This document shows positions 16,595 through 25,595 of a stretch of 64,000 nt of DNA, in pieces. The stretch comes from Solibacillus sp. FSL H8-0538 (GTDB taxonomy: Bacteria; Bacillota; Bacilli; Bacillales_A; Planococcaceae). The position numbers and the translations under genes are program-made. Position 1 is the first letter of the stretch, and each line of letters begins with the position of its first letter. A model generated the notes under the pieces. It searched no databases. It worked only from the letters and a program-made list of their open reading frames with translations, and had not been told where the DNA came from. The DNA is taken from the NCBI RefSeq assembly GCF_038003525.1, contig NZ_JBBOPI010000001.1, positions 2,099,001 to 2,163,000 on the forward strand, written 5' to 3'.

Positions 16595-17737
16595 TTACAT
16601 TTTCTTTAATTTTTCATATTCTAGTTGCAGCTGTTCAATGCGTTTCCGTCCTTCTTCACGGTTACGCACTGTTTCGGCTTGAATTTGTTTCGTTTCTTCA
16701 ATGCCGGCCATAATTGTTTGCCACGTTTGTTCAATCGTTTCAATTTTAATGCTTGGACTACCTGCTTGACGTGCAATGTCCACAGAATTTTTACGGACAT
16801 TTTCAGCATTGCGAACGAGCATCTCATTTGTACGTTTATCAAGCTCCGCCATTGAGTCCGATACAAGCTTTTGACGTTGCATTGTTACTGCGTGGACTAG
16901 CCCTTGCTTAAAAATCGGAATCGTCGTGACAAACGCCGAGTTAATTTTACCGATTAAGTGGTTATTCCCTTGCTGCATTAAGCGGATTTGCGGAGCAGAT
17001 TGGAATGATACTTGCTGCGCCATTTCTAAATCATATCTACGTTGCTCCAGTAAATCAATCGCGCGATGGAACGTTTCTAACTCTAGAGCTGCTTGTTGAT
17101 CTCCTGCTTCAGTTCTTGATTTTAGCGCAGGTAGCTGTTGTTGTAGGTGCTCTACCTTCACTTCAATTGCCGCCACATGCTCACTTAATGAATGGAAATA
17201 ACTTAAGTTCTCGTCATACATTTGTTCAAGCTGCACTGTGTTGCGTTTCATTTCGATTTCGTATTTTTGAATCTCTGTATAAACCGCATCCACTTCTTTA
17301 TTCATCGTGTCGTATTTTGATAAAATGCGCTCTAGCTGTTCTTTACTTCTCGAGAACAGACGTTTAATGAAGCCGCCCTTTTTCTCCTCAGAAAAATCTT
17401 TCGGATCAAAGCGGTCCATAATTTTATTTAAATTATTCAGTAATGACGTCGACTTTTCTAAATTACTTGTTTTAATTGTTGCGAGCATTCGATCTGAAAA
17501 CGTCGAAATCCCCGTTGCCGTTTCTTTACCAAACTCTAGCACAGCGATTTGATTTTTTATATCAATTTTTTGTGCGAGAGTTTGCACTTGGGGCTCCTGT
17601 TTCAACGCTTCTTGACGCTGGCGAATTTGGGAAAGTTCTTCTGTAGATACTAATGCCTGTGGTGCTGCTTCAATAATTTCATTCACTGGTTCTTGTGTGC
17701 GTTTATCTAAATCTGCGAATAATGGATTTTCTGACAT
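16595..17737 (-). CDS. telA: TelA-family toxic anion resistance protein
   Basis: A 380-residue cytoplasmic coiled-coil-rich protein of the TelA/KlaA family (B. subtilis YceH and YaaN). Features: 'AVLEFGKETATGISTFSDRML' near residue 68, 'LNNLNKIMDRFDPKDF', a long helical middle, 'RQKLVSDSMAELDKRTNEML' and 'AENVRKNSVDIARQAGSPSI' toward the C terminus. The family is linked to tellurite and other envelope stresses, by an unknown mechanism. It is the last gene of the Ter locus, 118 bp after the TerD-type gene and followed by a terminator. The larger spacing leaves room for an internal promoter. Confidence 0.9.
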   Translation of the reverse strand: MSENPLFADLDKRTQEPVNEIIEAAPQALVSTEELSQIRQRQEALKQEPQVQTLAQKIDIKNQIAVLEFGKETATGISTFSDRMLATIKTSNLEKSTSLLNNLNKIMDRFDPKDFSEEKKGGFIKRLFSRSKEQLERILSKYDTMNKEVDAVYTEIQKYEIEMKRNTVQLEQMYDENLSYFHSLSEHVAAIEVKVEHLQQQLPALKSRTEAGDQQAALELETFHRAIDLLEQRRYDLEMAQQVSFQSAPQIRLMQQGNNHLIGKINSAFVTTIPIFKQGLVHAVTMQRQKLVSDSMAELDKRTNEMLVRNAENVRKNSVDIARQAGSPSIKIETIEQTWQTIMAGIEETKQIQAETVRNREEGRKRIEQLQLEYEKLKKM

Positions 17738-17855
17738 ATAAATCCCCCGTTCAATACTTAATTTGCTCCACTACTGTTACGTATGACTGTGTAAAAGGTT
17801 TCACTTTTCGACATTCACTATTATACAATGTATGCCATGCGATCCGGCATAAAAT

Positions 17856-18473
17856 TTATTTAGAGCCCCGACGCCAGCTCATGCCCCAGCCGTACGCATT
17901 ATCGAGTTGTTGATGACCGTCAAAATATTCAACTAAGCGCTCTACTTTAAATGTTTCATTATTGATATTTTCAATCATCGCGATTGCGCACATCCCTAGT
18001 CCTGGACGTGATTCATTTAAACGTACTTCAATATCTTGGCCACCAGGATACGTAACTGTCACGATGCCATCTGCTTGCGCCCAGTTAGCCACACCTTCAT
18101 AAATGAACGTATAGACGACTAAACGTTTAATTTGCTCTACTTTATTTCCATTTATACGTAAGTTTTCGCCGCCACTCACCGCACCAGTGCGATCATCACC
18201 GTCCAGTTGAATAAATGGCGCACTGTTGTATTGGCCAAATGCATTTCCCAACGCTTGCACACAGCCTTTTTGTCCGTTTTTTAATTCATATAAACATCCG
18301 AGATCTAAATCAATCCCATTGTTTTTGCCGAGTAGGCTTGATAAAAAGCCGCCCGATTTTTTTTGCTGATTCCAGTTTAAATTCACAACAATTTCACCTA
18401 ATGCACCTTGCTTCTTTTCTAAACTAATCGACTGCCCCTTTTTCGTTAACTCAATTTTGTTCAGATTTACCAT
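17856..18473 (-). CDS. TerD-domain protein, divergent
   Basis: A 205-residue TerD-type protein. It shares the opening 'LTKKGQSISLEKK...GEIVVNLNW' and the insert 'KSGGFLSSLLGKNNGIDLDL', a longer insert also found in the TerD paralogue at 24909. 'LDGDDRTGAVSGGENLRIN' replaces the usual calcium-binding stretch [13 protein letters not shown], so metal binding may be weakened or different; this resembles the TerA/TerD-like group. It lies 13 bp after the HAD gene and upstream of telA. Confidence 0.85.
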   Translation of the reverse strand: MVNLNKIELTKKGQSISLEKKQGALGEIVVNLNWNQQKKSGGFLSSLLGKNNGIDLDLGCLYELKNGQKGCVQALGNAFGQYNSAPFIQLDGDDRTGAVSGGENLRINGNKVEQIKRLVVYTFIYEGVANWAQADGIVTVTYPGGQDIEVRLNESRPGLGMCAIAMIENINNETFKVERLVEYFDGHQQLDNAYGWGMSWRRGSK

Positions 18474-18486
18474 TACATAACCCCCC

Positions 18487-19275
18487 CTATTTATTGTGTA
18501 AGATTTCGATTAAGCAATGCTCCGCAAATGCTGCGCCGCTTTTTTTAATAATTTCCAGTTCTTTGTAGGAGTCTGGATACCTGACAATTTCGCCATGCAA
18601 AGGTACAAAGCTGCGATTTGCATTGTAGAGCATCGTTAAATCCATCAATGAATCCCCCGCTGCGTAATGCTTGTCGAACTGTAATTTCCCCTTAACATAA
18701 TCAACTGCTGCACCCTTTGTTAGAACCTGTGGCAAAACGTAAAATTTCCGCCCGTGAACATAGCTCTCCCAGCCCTCAGAAAGTAAAGCCGTATGTAACA
18801 GCTGAATTTCTTCTACATCAATCGTTGCCTCGTCCAGTGCGAACATATAAAATAAATTTTCAACTTTATGTGTCCGTAAAAAATAAGGTTTACTTAGCTC
18901 GGTAGCAAAGCGTTTTGGAAGCTCGTCAAACGCAAGCGCCTGCTGCTGTATACGCCCGCGTAAATCCGCATCCCACGCCAAGTCGAGCTTGCCATCTTGT
19001 AAAATAATCCCACCATTTGCTACAACGACATATTTTGGTAGGATCTCCTGCTGAAATAGCGTTATGCGATTATACTGTATGAGTGACCTCGTTGTTACCG
19101 GAATAAAATGCGTCGTCTTTTGTAGCTCCTTTAAATCGGCAATTGCGGCTGGAGTCATAAACGACTGCTCCCTGCCCTCAAACCATTCAATACAAATTCG
19201 CTTTTCGGGCGCTGTGTTAACGGTGCGCTCCGAAAAAATTAAGGTTCGGTCTAGATCCGACGTAAAAAGATTCAT
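18487..19275 (-). CDS. HAD-family hydrolase of the Ter module
   Basis: A 262-residue HAD-superfamily phosphatase. Motif I is 'FTSDLDRTLIF' (DxDRT), motif II is Thr in IPVTTRS, a Lys lies in LTKGAAVDYV, and motif IV is AAGDSLMDLTML. The cap is of the Cof/SPP type. Its ATG overlaps the TGA of the StiP-type gene by 4 bp, so the two are translationally coupled. In published comparisons of Ter loci (Anantharaman, Iyer and Aravind) a HAD phosphatase belongs to the predicted nucleotide-like biosynthetic module. The substrate is not known. Confidence 0.85.
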   Translation of the reverse strand: MNLFTSDLDRTLIFSERTVNTAPEKRICIEWFEGREQSFMTPAAIADLKELQKTTHFIPVTTRSLIQYNRITLFQQEILPKYVVVANGGIILQDGKLDLAWDADLRGRIQQQALAFDELPKRFATELSKPYFLRTHKVENLFYMFALDEATIDVEEIQLLHTALLSEGWESYVHGRKFYVLPQVLTKGAAVDYVKGKLQFDKHYAAGDSLMDLTMLYNANRSFVPLHGEIVRYPDSYKELEIIKKSGAAFAEHCLIEILHNK

Positions 19276-20369
19276 TTATTCAGCTCCTTTATAAGCCCAC
19301 AACACGCGTACGTCATATCAGTATATGTCTCCACCTCTACTCCGCGTTCTTTTGCAAGTAAGTAAATATGCGATAAATCATGTTCATACACTGGATTCAC
19401 TAATATTTTCCACGGAACACGGCGTAACAGCACACGTGTCGTTTCACCGATTCCGGGTTTAATATGATGACTATTCGCGATGCCAAAATGCTGCTGAATC
19501 GTACGCACAGATTCCATCCCTTTCCAAGAAGGTTCTGGCTCATTCAAATCAATTTTATCCCCATTATTCGTTACGTTCGAAAACTGAGCCGCAATAGTAT
19601 CAATAAAATAATTCGACATGTCTACATTTTGTAGCTCTTTATAATATTTTGCCCCATGGAAATCACCTGACTTAATGAATGCTGGATTAAGTACTGTACG
19701 ACTGACGAGCCCGGACACAGTTGCATTTAAACATGCGGATGGAATTAAAAAATCATCACGTGTGCCGTAAATTTTCACGCTATGTCCTGGATCTGCAAGC
19801 ACAGCTAAACTGGGTTCAAGCGTGATGCCATCCGTTTCCTGTAGCAGCGCACATGCCTCCGATAGCTCATGAGTAATTGCGCCTTTTCCTGTCCAGCCAT
19901 CGACAAATTGTATTTGGCCAGTTGGATGCTGATGCAAAATATAGCGAATGGCCGTTTCGTCGATTCCACGACCACGAATAATGGAAATAGAATAGTGTGG
20001 GACCGACACCTCGTATTTAAATAACAAATAGCGCTTAATTAAAATTCCAATTGGCGTCCCGGCTCGCGCTAAGCTAACAAGCACCAAATCATTCAAGTTT
20101 TTCAGCGCCATGATTTTTTCGGCAACAGTGACAACTGCTTTTGATAGGCGCTCTGCGTACTGCGTCAAACTATGGTGAAATAGCTGAATATATTCCGCAC
20201 TTGGCTGATACTCTACGGGGAGCATTTCAGCATAATGCGTACCTGATTGAATCCGTTTTTCTCGTTCTGCAGTTTGTATTTCTACGTTCATATGGCTAAT
20301 GTCGCGTAGTAAAAATACAACATCTTCTCTAGCATAACTACCTAGTTGATCCGGTTCATATTTCAGCAT
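19272..20369 (-). CDS. StiP-family protein with PRTase-like and C-terminal Pelota-like domains
   Basis: A 365-residue protein of the StiP-family type found in Ter loci. 'LNDLVLVSLARAGTPIGILI' and 'FVDGWTGKGAITHEL' look like the phosphoribosyltransferase-related core. 'RVLLRRVPWKILV' followed by 'HIYLLAKERGVEVETYTDM' resembles a Pelota-type RNA-binding domain. It is usually annotated as a cysteine protease, but a transferase reading fits the neighbourhood better; this is inference. AGGAGGAG 7 nt before ATG 20369 selects this start over 20390. The PRTase/TRSP stop lies 13 bp upstream. Confidence 0.75.
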   Translation of the reverse strand: MLKYEPDQLGSYAREDVVFLLRDISHMNVEIQTAEREKRIQSGTHYAEMLPVEYQPSAEYIQLFHHSLTQYAERLSKAVVTVAEKIMALKNLNDLVLVSLARAGTPIGILIKRYLLFKYEVSVPHYSISIIRGRGIDETAIRYILHQHPTGQIQFVDGWTGKGAITHELSEACALLQETDGITLEPSLAVLADPGHSVKIYGTRDDFLIPSACLNATVSGLVSRTVLNPAFIKSGDFHGAKYYKELQNVDMSNYFIDTIAAQFSNVTNNGDKIDLNEPEPSWKGMESVRTIQQHFGIANSHHIKPGIGETTRVLLRRVPWKILVNPVYEHDLSHIYLLAKERGVEVETYTDMTYACCGLIKELNK

Positions 20370-20382
20370 CTCGTCACTCCTC

Positions 20383-21720
20383 CTAGTCATTTGTAAACGT
20401 AATAATATGAACGGAACGACACTGCTTTTGCAATGCCGCTACGAGCTCACGTAGCGCCCCTTCATCTAAAATCCTTTCAAACATTAGGAAAATATCATCA
20501 TAGTCATGCGTTCCGATATTGTATAAGTAATTAATAACTCCAGGAAATTCTGGGCTATGAAACACAAATTTATTGTAAATAAGTGACTTTTCATGTGCAT
20601 AAATCGGGCTTCTCGTCGTCGATTGATAATACACATCCGGTCCCATTTGAGATGCCACATACATCGGGTTATACATAAACTCTCCTGTACCAATAACTAA
20701 GCATTTCTTCCCTGTTCGCATTGCCACAAGCTTCGGAATAACAGTCTGTAGTCGCAGCGACATCTCCCCTTGCTCGATAGACGTTAAACTAAAGCGACCA
20801 CTTCCCATGTAGTACGGAATCTTATACTCCTCAAGTTGTGAACATAATGAACTCTCTTGCACTAGCTCAGATGCTACATAGTCTGCTATTGAAAAATAGT
20901 GCAACACATCCGTTTTCTCCCCAATCAAAAGCGACTGTGGCTCAGGTAATGTACCAATATTTTTTGCATCAAAATGGCCGCTCATCAATGCCACGCTATG
21001 AATCTTTATATTTAGCTCCTGCGCTAGTTGTTGGACTGCTTCTTGGTGCTCTGCATTGCGCCAATCCAAAATAGCTACTAAAGTAAACACTTTTAAATGT
21101 GGAAAACTGGTATGCAGCTGACGAATAATATTCAAATTTGTTTTGCCAGTTGTCATTTCATCGTCTACTAATACGACTTCTCCGTCACCATCAAAAAACG
21201 CAGGATTATGCAAATACACACGGTGACTAGAAGCATGGGAGTGCTCTTCTTCAAATGTAATAACTGGTGCCCGACACGCGAGTTGTTCACGTGTCGTATG
21301 CACAAACTGTACATCCCCTGTAAATGCATTAAAAAATGCGTGCCCAAGTGCGGTAGCCGTTTCAGCAAAGCCAATAATTTTCAGTGGCGTTGCTGAATTT
21401 AGTGGTGAATTTCTAATTTTTTCAATTGTCTCCTGCAACTGCTCTTGCGTTTTTAATGCTTCGACAATAGCTGCTGTCTGTGCGTTTTCTTGCTGCTGTC
21501 GTAGTTCTATAAAGCGACGTGCTAGTAACTCACTCGTTAGAATTGGTAGCTGTGGCGCAATCGCTAAATGCTTGCCAAGCACTTTACTAACGAATAGGAA
21601 GCGACGTTTTTCATTAATGCGCATCGCCATATCAAATAGCTGATGTTCTTCAAATTGATACGGATTGTTGACCAGTTTTATGGATGCTTCAATCTTATCT
21701 AAAATGTTGTAACTACTCAC
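20383..21720 (-). CDS. Phosphoribosyltransferase-domain protein with C-terminal TRSP domain
   Basis: A 445-residue protein. The PRPP-binding loop is 'EVVLVDDEMTTGKTNLNIIR' (about residues 187-206), with the upstream 'IIGFAETATALGHAF' typical of Ter-linked PRTases. The C-terminal third has 'MGSGRFSLTSIEQG' and 'CLVIGTGEFMYNPMYVA', features of the TRSP domain. The start is GTG 21720, overlapping the aldolase stop (GTGA). Families of this kind are thought to make a nucleoside-like product in the Ter stress system; no reaction is proven. Confidence 0.85.
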   Translation of the reverse strand: MSSYNILDKIEASIKLVNNPYQFEEHQLFDMAMRINEKRRFLFVSKVLGKHLAIAPQLPILTSELLARRFIELRQQQENAQTAAIVEALKTQEQLQETIEKIRNSPLNSATPLKIIGFAETATALGHAFFNAFTGDVQFVHTTREQLACRAPVITFEEEHSHASSHRVYLHNPAFFDGDGEVVLVDDEMTTGKTNLNIIRQLHTSFPHLKVFTLVAILDWRNAEHQEAVQQLAQELNIKIHSVALMSGHFDAKNIGTLPEPQSLLIGEKTDVLHYFSIADYVASELVQESSLCSQLEEYKIPYYMGSGRFSLTSIEQGEMSLRLQTVIPKLVAMRTGKKCLVIGTGEFMYNPMYVASQMGPDVYYQSTTRSPIYAHEKSLIYNKFVFHSPEFPGVINYLYNIGTHDYDDIFLMFERILDEGALRELVAALQKQCRSVHIITFTND

Positions 21721-22835
21721 GCTTTCACCTGCCCCATTAGTAAGCTCAAATAATTTACTTGCGGATTATACACCCCGTAAACTTGTGCACGCATTGAGAT
21801 TCGTTGTGCCCATAACACATGTGGATTCATTTCGTTCATTTTGTTATTGTAGGCACTTTTTTTGACGCCTATTTGCCCATTTGAATGGTGTAAAACTTCA
21901 ACGGCATCCAAATATTCCTCGTGCGTCACAACATAAAGTGCATTCACTGCCGTAATATGTGTCGGGTGAATGATTGTCTTGCCAATAAGCCCGTTTAACT
22001 GATCAAGTTGAACTTCACGGATTAATCCTTGCAGTGGTACATTGGTAGCAATCTCAGAATCCTCACTCGAAAAGTACTCCCAAACTGGACCGGACAACAC
22101 AAAATCCATATCCGCACGATTAAATAGATTAATTATATCTGTCAAGCAGTCTCGGACAGGCGCAATATCATAAATTGTCGTATTTACTTTGCGTCGTATA
22201 CCGTATAAACCACTAAAATCTGTCGCACCTACACGAATATTTAAAATATAATCATAATATTCGGTTAATATAGTTTTGATTTGTAACAATGCTTCCAATC
22301 TTGTTTCTTTATACATAATGTCTGCTGACTCTAATATCGGCATTGCATACAAACAGTAGCCAAGTTCATTTTGTTGTGCAACTAATTCTAAAAAGGCACG
22401 GCCATTAGACGCCGTAAATTTAGGTAATACATAACCCGTGAGAACATGCTGCGAGTCTCCGAGAAGCTCAATCATTTCCTTAAGTTGCTGCGGACTGCGC
22501 ACACGCATAAAAAGCAACGGTAACTGCTCAATTGTCAACTGTCCATTCTTCATCGCATCGTCTAGCTGACGGAATGTCTTTACTAAATTTTCTTTACCAG
22601 CAGCCACTTGCAAATCACCTAACGCATCCTCTAAATCAATGACAATGGATGTTAAAGATGAGAATTTCCGATTTATTATATCTGCCGCAATGGACTGTTT
22701 AATTGCAGGCATATAAAGCGCTGCACCTACACAATAACGTAGCTGTTCTTTTGGAGTATATTTTGTAAAATCAATAGGTTGTTTAAAAAATACACGATCC
22801 ACTTCAATTTGGTCGTCCAGCTGAAAAAGGCGCAT
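21717..22835 (-). CDS. CitE-like HpcH/HpaI aldolase family protein
   Basis: A 372-residue member of the citrate-lyase-beta/HpcH-HpaI aldolase superfamily. 'GAALYMPAIKQSIAADI', 'TSIVIDLEDALGD' (metal-binding Glu/Asp), 'LFMRVRSPQQL', 'YVLPKFTASNGR', 'IRVGATDFSGLYG' and 'IGKTIIHPTHI' match the family pattern. It heads the second half of the Ter locus and is coupled to the PRTase gene by a 4-bp overlap. In this context it probably makes or breaks a C-C bond in the unknown Ter metabolite. Confidence 0.85.
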   Translation of the reverse strand: MRLFQLDDQIEVDRVFFKQPIDFTKYTPKEQLRYCVGAALYMPAIKQSIAADIINRKFSSLTSIVIDLEDALGDLQVAAGKENLVKTFRQLDDAMKNGQLTIEQLPLLFMRVRSPQQLKEMIELLGDSQHVLTGYVLPKFTASNGRAFLELVAQQNELGYCLYAMPILESADIMYKETRLEALLQIKTILTEYYDYILNIRVGATDFSGLYGIRRKVNTTIYDIAPVRDCLTDIINLFNRADMDFVLSGPVWEYFSSEDSEIATNVPLQGLIREVQLDQLNGLIGKTIIHPTHITAVNALYVVTHEEYLDAVEVLHHSNGQIGVKKSAYNNKMNEMNPHVLWAQRISMRAQVYGVYNPQVNYLSLLMGQVKA

Positions 22836-22858
22836 ATCCTCATCTCCTTAAAGTATTA

Positions 22859-22889
22859 AAAAACTACTGCTGATAGGGCAGTAGTTTTA
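22859..22889. terminator. Hairpin between the two halves of the Ter locus
   Basis: AAACTACTGC and GCAGTAGTTT form a stem flanked by A- and T-runs. It lies between terC and the aldolase gene and could end or attenuate transcription from the TerD/TerC genes, giving the biosynthetic module lower expression. Confidence 0.7.
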
Positions 22890-22921
22890 GTTTGTGAATT
22901 TAACTAGTGTGACAATTGCAC

Positions 22922-23665
22922 TTACGCGACTTTCTTTTTGTTCATATAATGCACAACGAACGTGCCAGCAAATGCTAAAATAAGTACAACGAAAAATGCG
23001 TAATGTGATATGTGAACACCAAATACGCCGAGTAGCATTTTCAGTGCAATAATTCCGATTAAAATGAATGCTGTGTTTTCAAGCTCTGGTATACGATCAA
23101 TCAACGTTACGAAAACACCAGCAATTGTACGCATCATTAAAATCCCAAGCATACCACCGACTAATAGCACCCATACTTTGTCTGAAATTGCAAAGGCCGC
23201 TAAAATAGAATCTACAGAAAAGGCAATGTCCATCAGCTCTACTGAAATAACCGTAGCCCAGAACACACCAAAAATCCTTACGAGTGGCGTATTTTTTTTG
23301 AATTCCTTTGCATCATCGTCCTGAGCTTTATTTATGAAGTGTGAAATACAAATCCAGCCTAAATAAGCAGCACCAAACAGCTTCACATACCAGAATTTCA
23401 CTAAGTAAACACCGATACCTATGAATATAAAGCGGAAGACATAAGCCCCAATCATTCCATAAAGTAATGCTTTTTTACGTTGTTTTTCCGGTAGATGCTT
23501 AACAAGCACGGCTAAAACAAGCGCATTATCTGCAGATAATAATCCTTCGATAATGACTAATGAGAAAATTAACCCCCATGAAACAGGATCCGATAATACT
23601 TCTCCCCACATTTGCCAATCAAAGAACATGGCATATGTTTCAAAAATTTGCTTAATTACGTCCAC
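22922..23665 (-). CDS. terC: TerC-family integral membrane protein
   Basis: A 247-residue membrane protein with about seven segments, most similar in layout to B. subtilis YceF. The conserved acidic motifs are present: 'IEGLLSADNALVLAVLV' and 'ELMDIAFSVDSILAAFA', each placing Asp/Asn/Ser inside the membrane. TerC proteins such as MeeF/MeeY export Mn2+ and support metalation of exported enzymes; TerC also interacts with TerD-type proteins. It follows the third TerD gene by 32 bp. No yybP-ykoY riboswitch is visible upstream, so control is probably with the ter operon. Confidence 0.9.
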   Translation of the reverse strand: MDVIKQIFETYAMFFDWQMWGEVLSDPVSWGLIFSLVIIEGLLSADNALVLAVLVKHLPEKQRKKALLYGMIGAYVFRFIFIGIGVYLVKFWYVKLFGAAYLGWICISHFINKAQDDDAKEFKKNTPLVRIFGVFWATVISVELMDIAFSVDSILAAFAISDKVWVLLVGGMLGILMMRTIAGVFVTLIDRIPELENTAFILIGIIALKMLLGVFGVHISHYAFFVVLILAFAGTFVVHYMNKKKVA

Positions 23666-23697
23666 CTATAGACCTCCGATGATTACGTTAAATTTGA

Positions 23698-24276
23698 TTA
23701 AACACTTAGACCATAAGCGTTAACTAAAGCTCCTAGACCACCTTGATAGCCTGAACCGATTGCATTAAATTTCCAATCTGAACCATGACGATAGAGTTCA
23801 CAAAATACTACTGCTGTTTCAATTGAGAAATCTTCGCCTAAATCAAAGCGCAGTACTTCAGTTCCTAAATCTTCATCTACTAAACGCACGAATGCATTGA
23901 CAACTTGTCCGAAATTTTGACGACGGCCTTCTGCATCATGAATCGTTACTGTAATTGCAATTCGATGAACATCTGAAGGGACTTTATTTAAGTGGATTTT
24001 AATTTGTTCATCATCCCCGTCGCCCTCACCAGTACGGTTATCCCCTGTATGTTCAACAGAGCCCTCAATACTTTTTAAGTTGTTGTAGAAAATGAAATCA
24101 AGATCTTGACGACATTTGCCCTGGTCATTTAATAAAAATGCACTTGCATCTAAGTCAAACTCAGCCCCGCCATCAAAGTTTTTCACATCCCAGCCAAGTC
24201 CAATAATAATATTTTGTAAAGCAGGATTATCTTTTGTTAAATCAATCCGTTGCCCCTTGCTTAATTGAATCGCCAT
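23698..24276 (-). CDS. TerD-family calcium-binding stress protein (YceE-like)
   Basis: A 192-residue TerD domain protein. The opening '[20 protein letters not shown]', 'IGLGWDV', '[11 protein letters not shown]' and the Ca2+-binding segment '[17 protein letters not shown]' are canonical, as are '[16 protein letters not shown]' and the end '[18 protein letters not shown]'. TerD proteins bind Ca2+ and act at the membrane in tellurite, phage and envelope stress responses. Third of three consecutive paralogues, 29 bp after the previous one. Confidence 0.95.
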   Translation of the reverse strand: MAIQLSKGQRIDLTKDNPALQNIIIGLGWDVKNFDGGAEFDLDASAFLLNDQGKCRQDLDFIFYNNLKSIEGSVEHTGDNRTGEGDGDDEQIKIHLNKVPSDVHRIAITVTIHDAEGRRQNFGQVVNAFVRLVDEDLGTEVLRFDLGEDFSIETAVVFCELYRHGSDWKFNAIGSGYQGGLGALVNAYGLSV

Positions 24277-24305
24277 CAGACATTCTCCTCTCTCTATTTG
24301 TATTA

Positions 24306-24881
24306 TTAGCCTACTTGTAAACCAAAGTCATTACATAATGCAGCAAGTCCACCTTGATAGCCTGAGCCAATCGCAGCAAACTTCCACTCGCCGCTATGAC
24401 GATATAATTCACCTACTACTAACGCTGTTTCAATGGAGAAATCTTCGCCTAAATCGTAACGGATTAGCTCACTTGATTCATTGAAAATACGAATATAAGC
24501 ATTAGATACCATACCGAAATTTTGACCGCGATTTTCCGCATCATGAATTGTTACGGCAAACGTAATCTTTTCAATGCTTGCTGGGACAGCTGCTAGATCG
24601 ATTTTTACTACTTCATCATCCCCATCGCCATCACCTGTTAAATTGTCACCTGAGTGCACAACTGAACCGTTGCCACCAACTGTATTATTATAGAAAATAA
24701 AGCCTTCTGGTCCAGCTACCTTACCGCTTGCTTCTAGTAAAAAGATTGTTGCGTCTAAATCGAATTCATTACCGCCGTCGTATTTATTGACGTCCCACCC
24801 TAAACCTACATTTACCTTTGTCAAACCTGGATTTGTTTTTGTTAAGTCTACTTTTTGTCCTTTTGCTAATGAAACTACCAT
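24306..24881 (-). CDS. TerD-family calcium-binding stress protein (YceD-like)
   Basis: A 191-residue TerD domain protein: '[20 protein letters not shown]', '[20 protein letters not shown]', the Ca2+ segment '[17 protein letters not shown]', '[16 protein letters not shown]' and '[18 protein letters not shown]'. All acidic ligands are kept. Second of the three tandem paralogues, which probably arose by duplication; 27 bp from the first. Confidence 0.95.
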   Translation of the reverse strand: MVVSLAKGQKVDLTKTNPGLTKVNVGLGWDVNKYDGGNEFDLDATIFLLEASGKVAGPEGFIFYNNTVGGNGSVVHSGDNLTGDGDGDDEVVKIDLAAVPASIEKITFAVTIHDAENRGQNFGMVSNAYIRIFNESSELIRYDLGEDFSIETALVVGELYRHSGEWKFAAIGSGYQGGLAALCNDFGLQVG

Positions 24882-24908
24882 AAAAAATCCCTCCCTATTT
24901 TTATATAT

Positions 24909-25514
24909 TTAATATCTTTTGCAAATATCACTAATTGAAGCATCTTGTGTGCCTGTTCCTACTGCCGCAAACTTCCATTCATTGTCATGACGATAGATTT
25001 CACCTGTTATAAGCGTCGTTTGGTCTGAATAATTATCTGACAAATTATATTTTAGTAACTCCTCTTTAGTAGCAGGGTTTACAATACGAATATACGCGTT
25101 TTGGAGCATGCCAAAGTGTTGCTTACGACGTACACAATCATAAATATTTACGACAAAAATAAGCTTATTGTAGTTTTGCGGAACTGCATTTAACTCGATG
25201 TAAATTGTTTCGTCATCGCCGTCACCATCTCCTGTACGATTGTCTCCCGAGTGTGTCACCGAGTCATTCGCACCTTTTAAATTACCGAAGTATACGACAT
25301 CCGTCTTATCTTGTAGTCGGTCATTTTGAAGCATAATAACAGACGCATCGCAATCAATGTCAATCGGTGTTTTACTGCCAAGAAGTCCGCCTAATAATCC
25401 TCCTGACTTTTGTTGTACTGGATCCCATCCGAGGCCAACTATGATTTTATTTAACCCGGCATTGCCCTTTGTTAAATCAATCCGCTGACCTTTTTGCAAA
25501 TTAATAGACACCAT
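24909..25514 (-). CDS. TerD-family stress protein with inserted loop (YceC-like)
   Basis: A 201-residue TerD domain protein. After '[20 protein letters not shown]' and 'VGLGWDP' it carries the insert 'QQKSGGLLGGLLGSKTPIDI', as YceC does. The Ca2+ segment '[17 protein letters not shown]' is intact. GGAGGATTTA precedes ATG 25514; an in-frame extension to 25547 is rejected. It ends 'GTGTQDASISDICKRY', shorter than the paralogues. First of the TerD trio, 81 bp after yceG. Confidence 0.95.
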   Translation of the reverse strand: MVSINLQKGQRIDLTKGNAGLNKIIVGLGWDPVQQKSGGLLGGLLGSKTPIDIDCDASVIMLQNDRLQDKTDVVYFGNLKGANDSVTHSGDNRTGDGDGDDETIYIELNAVPQNYNKLIFVVNIYDCVRRKQHFGMLQNAYIRIVNPATKEELLKYNLSDNYSDQTTLITGEIYRHDNEWKFAAVGTGTQDASISDICKRY

Positions 25515-25595
25515 TAAATCCTCCCAACAGAAAATATTTAACATCACTTCTTAATTTTACATATTTTAGCATCAATTAACAAACATTCATTCCTA

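Noticed and set aside
23666-23697. yybP-ykoY manganese riboswitch upstream of terC
   Set aside because: The terC gene follows a TerD gene by only 32 bp, leaving no room for the aptamer, and no such motif is visible.
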